Origin: Phenylobacterium deserti
Lineage (GTDB): Bacteria; Pseudomonadota; Alphaproteobacteria; Caulobacterales; Caulobacteraceae
Reading direction: 5' to 3'
Length of the DNA: 32,259 bases
Assembly: GCA_943332615.1 (NCBI GenBank)
Contig: CALQQB010000056.1
Location: 1-32,259, forward strand
Shown here: piece by piece, positions 31,285 through 32,259 of the stretch
How the letters are laid out: every line of letters starts with the position of its first letter
How positions within the stretch are numbered: the first letter of the stretch is position 1
Notes under the pieces: model-generated
The model's input: the letters and a program-made list of their open reading frames with translations, nothing else
The model's database searches: none
Told to the model about the DNA's origin: nothing
Translations under genes and position numbers: made by a program

Positions 31285-32106
31285 ATGATCGCGACTAGCT
31301 TTGCCCATCCCGCCCTGGTCGATGAGCTCGACACCTTCCTGGTCGAACTCAATCGCGCCGCCGCCGGGGCCATCCTGCCCCTTTTCCGCGGCGATCACGG
31401 CCTCTCCAACAAATTCACCATAGGTTTCGACCCCGTCACGGAAGCGGACAAGGGCGCCGAGCGCGCGATCCGCGCCCTGATCGCCGCGCGCTATCCGCAC
31501 CACGGGGTGATCGGCGAAGAGTATGGCGAGGACCGCCCCGACGCCGAGTGGGTCTGGGTGCTGGACCCTGTCGATGGCACCCGCGCCTTCATCGCCGGCC
31601 TGCCCCTTTGGACAACGCTGATCGGCCTTCGCCACGAAGGCCGACCCGTGGTGGGCTCGATCGGCCAGTCGTTCCTGGGCGAACTGTACATCGGCCATGC
31701 CGGCGGCTCGCGGCTGATGACCCCGGACGGCTCCCGGCCGCTGCGGGTCCGGCCCTGCCCGAAGCTCACCGACGCCCTGATCGCCACCACCGACCCCGAG
31801 GGCTGCTTCAACGGCGCCGAGCGCGGCGCCTGGACCCAGGTCCGCGCCGCCGCCCGTCTGGCCCGACTGGGCTGCGACGCCTACGCCTACGCCATGGTCG
31901 CCGCCGGGACGATGGACCTGGTGATCGAGGCGGGCCTGAAGAGCTGGGACATCGACGCGGCGATCCCCGTGATCGCCGGCGCCGGCGGAATCGTCACCGA
32001 CTGGCGCGGCCAGGATGTGGGCCCACACGGCGGCCAGGTCGCCATCGCCGGTGACCGTGCATGCCTCGATGAGGCGCTGGTGGCGCTAAGCAGAGCGGCG
32101 ACTTAG
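31285..32106 (+). CDS. hisN: Histidinol-phosphatase, inositol-monophosphatase-like
   Basis: A 273-residue member of the lithium-sensitive inositol-monophosphatase superfamily, most like the HisN type that dephosphorylates histidinol phosphate in histidine synthesis. Metal-binding motifs: GEEYGED (about 73-79), DPVDGTRAFIAGLPLW (about 93-108) with the catalytic Asp residues, and WDIDAAIPVIAGAGG near the C-terminus. The ALIAARYPHHGVIGEE and VTEADKGAERAIR blocks fit. The ATG at 31285 has AAGG 7 bases upstream. No other his gene is nearby, so the enzyme could also be a related inositol or fructose-bisphosphate phosphatase. An insertion sequence ends 6 bases after the stop. Confidence 0.85.
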   Translation: MIATSFAHPALVDELDTFLVELNRAAAGAILPLFRGDHGLSNKFTIGFDPVTEADKGAERAIRALIAARYPHHGVIGEEYGEDRPDAEWVWVLDPVDGTRAFIAGLPLWTTLIGLRHEGRPVVGSIGQSFLGELYIGHAGGSRLMTPDGSRPLRVRPCPKLTDALIATTDPEGCFNGAERGAWTQVRAAARLARLGCDAYAYAMVAAGTMDLVIEAGLKSWDIDAAIPVIAGAGGIVTDWRGQDVGPHGGQVAIAGDRACLDEALVALSRAAT

Positions 32107-32118
32107 CAGGCTGTCCAG

Positions 32119-32159
32119 CGGAGGGATGGGTGACGTTTTAGACCGGAGGGATGGGTGAC
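32119..32159. repeat. Two 16-bp direct repeats at the IS end
   Basis: CGGAGGGATGGGTGAC at 32119-32134 and again at 32144-32159, separated by GTTTTAGAC. The spacer contains the transposase stop codon (32138-32140), so one repeat is outside and one inside the coding frame. Confidence 0.8.
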
Positions 32160-32259
32160 AGGTTTGGGTCCGTCTTGCCGTCGCCGCGAGCGGCGACGGC
32201 AAGACGGCGCAATCGTTTCTGGCGCGGGTCGATGACGCCGATGGGCGTATCGTAGAAGC
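32138..32259 (-). CDS. Transposase, C-terminal fragment (continues beyond window)
   Basis: A minus-strand frame enters from the right edge and ends with TAA at 32138-32140. The roughly 40 residues seen read FYDTPIGVIDPRQKRLRRLA, VAARGDGKTDPN, LSPIPPV. The basic, Pro-rich tail is typical of the C-terminus of integrase-core (DDE) transposases of the IS481 type, whose catalytic residues would lie outside the window. The segment RRLAVAARGDGKT is encoded by a perfect 18-bp inverted repeat, so the coding region and the hairpin coincide. The end is intact here, but completeness of the element cannot be judged. Confidence 0.6.
   Translation of the reverse strand, partial: FYDTPIGVIDPRQKRLRRLAVAARGDGKTDPNLSPIPPV
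32170..32207. repeat. Perfect 18-bp inverted repeat inside the transposase end
   Basis: CCGTCTTGCCGTCGCCGC (32170-32187), two bases GA, then GCGGCGACGGCAAGACGG (32190-32207). It is a perfect hairpin near the IS end without a T-run. It could block read-through transcription into the element from hisN, a known strategy of some ISs. Confidence 0.75.

Larger units (their letters stand above)
32112..32259. mobile_element. End of an insertion sequence (IS481-like), cut by the window
   Basis: From about 32112 (TGTCC...) the sequence changes character. A 16-bp unit, CGGAGGGATGGGTGAC, is repeated at 32119-32134 and 32144-32159 (25-base step), as in subterminal transposase-binding repeats. It is followed by the C-terminal end of a transposase-like frame on the minus strand and an 18-bp perfect hairpin. 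The family (IS481-like) is inferred from the look of the terminus and protein tail; the exact terminal inverted repeat and target duplication cannot be checked from one end. Confidence 0.7.

Noticed and set aside
30717..31373. In-frame extension of the acyltransferase to a 523-residue protein
   Set aside because: The extension runs antisense through the XRE regulator and lacks coding character; the ATG at 30716 has a good Shine-Dalgarno.

Overview
The window is a high-GC, gene-dense bacterial chromosome segment. A gcrA gene (27428-27937) is the main taxonomic clue: GcrA is a cell-cycle regulator of Caulobacterales and related alphaproteobacteria. The petABC order, an argD-argF-hslO operon, an xseA-DUF2093 pair and a double-length Dcd-type deaminase also fit an alphaproteobacterium. 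Frequent GTG starts and a GC-rich dispersed palindrome agree. My best guess is Caulobacteraceae (Caulobacter, Phenylobacterium or a relative); this is inference from gene content, not a measured phylogeny.

Layout. 1-1608: the C-terminal part of a TPR protein, then about 1 kb of gene debris (an isochorismatase-family remnant, an FAD-oxidoreductase remnant, an unrecognised C-terminal remnant) closed by two rightward terminators. 1609-6435: an SMP-30/gluconolactonase-like protein, the ATPase YchF, two tandem dienelactone-hydrolase-like proteins, a four-helix membrane protein and a retropepsin-like secreted protein. 6486-9216: the cytochrome bc1 operon petABC on the minus strand. 9385-11259: trmL, hemF and a DUF2147 protein. 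11322-13563: an OmpR/EnvZ-type two-component pair split by a 152-bp palindromic repeat. 13766-16881: ilvE and an M13 metallopeptidase. 16886-18106: an apparent DUF6356-YeiH fusion. 18353-20065: a small secreted protein, tRNA-Gly(CCC), a MAPEG protein and a PhnZ-like HD protein. 20203-23086: Dcd-type deaminase, metZ and a secreted protein. 23087-26200: argD-argF-hslO. 26380-27198: an ABC-2 permease. 27428-29770: gcrA, xseA and a DUF2093 protein. 29802-32106: an LpxL-type acyltransferase, an XRE regulator and hisN. 32112-32259: the end of an insertion sequence whose transposase runs out of the window.

Most genes are core metabolism or housekeeping: respiration (petABC), haem (hemF), amino acids (ilvE, metZ, argD, argF, hisN), translation and tRNA modification (ychF, trmL), DNA repair (xseA), outer membrane (lpxL-like) and cell cycle (gcrA). 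I found no CRISPR array, prophage, defence island or secondary-metabolite cluster. The most unusual parts are small-scale: the palindrome that supplies the ribosome-binding site of the histidine kinase, three TTTGCA sites at an exact 22-bp period with two strong hairpins in front of argD, the DUF6356-YeiH fusion, the pseudogene cluster, and several active-site substitutions.
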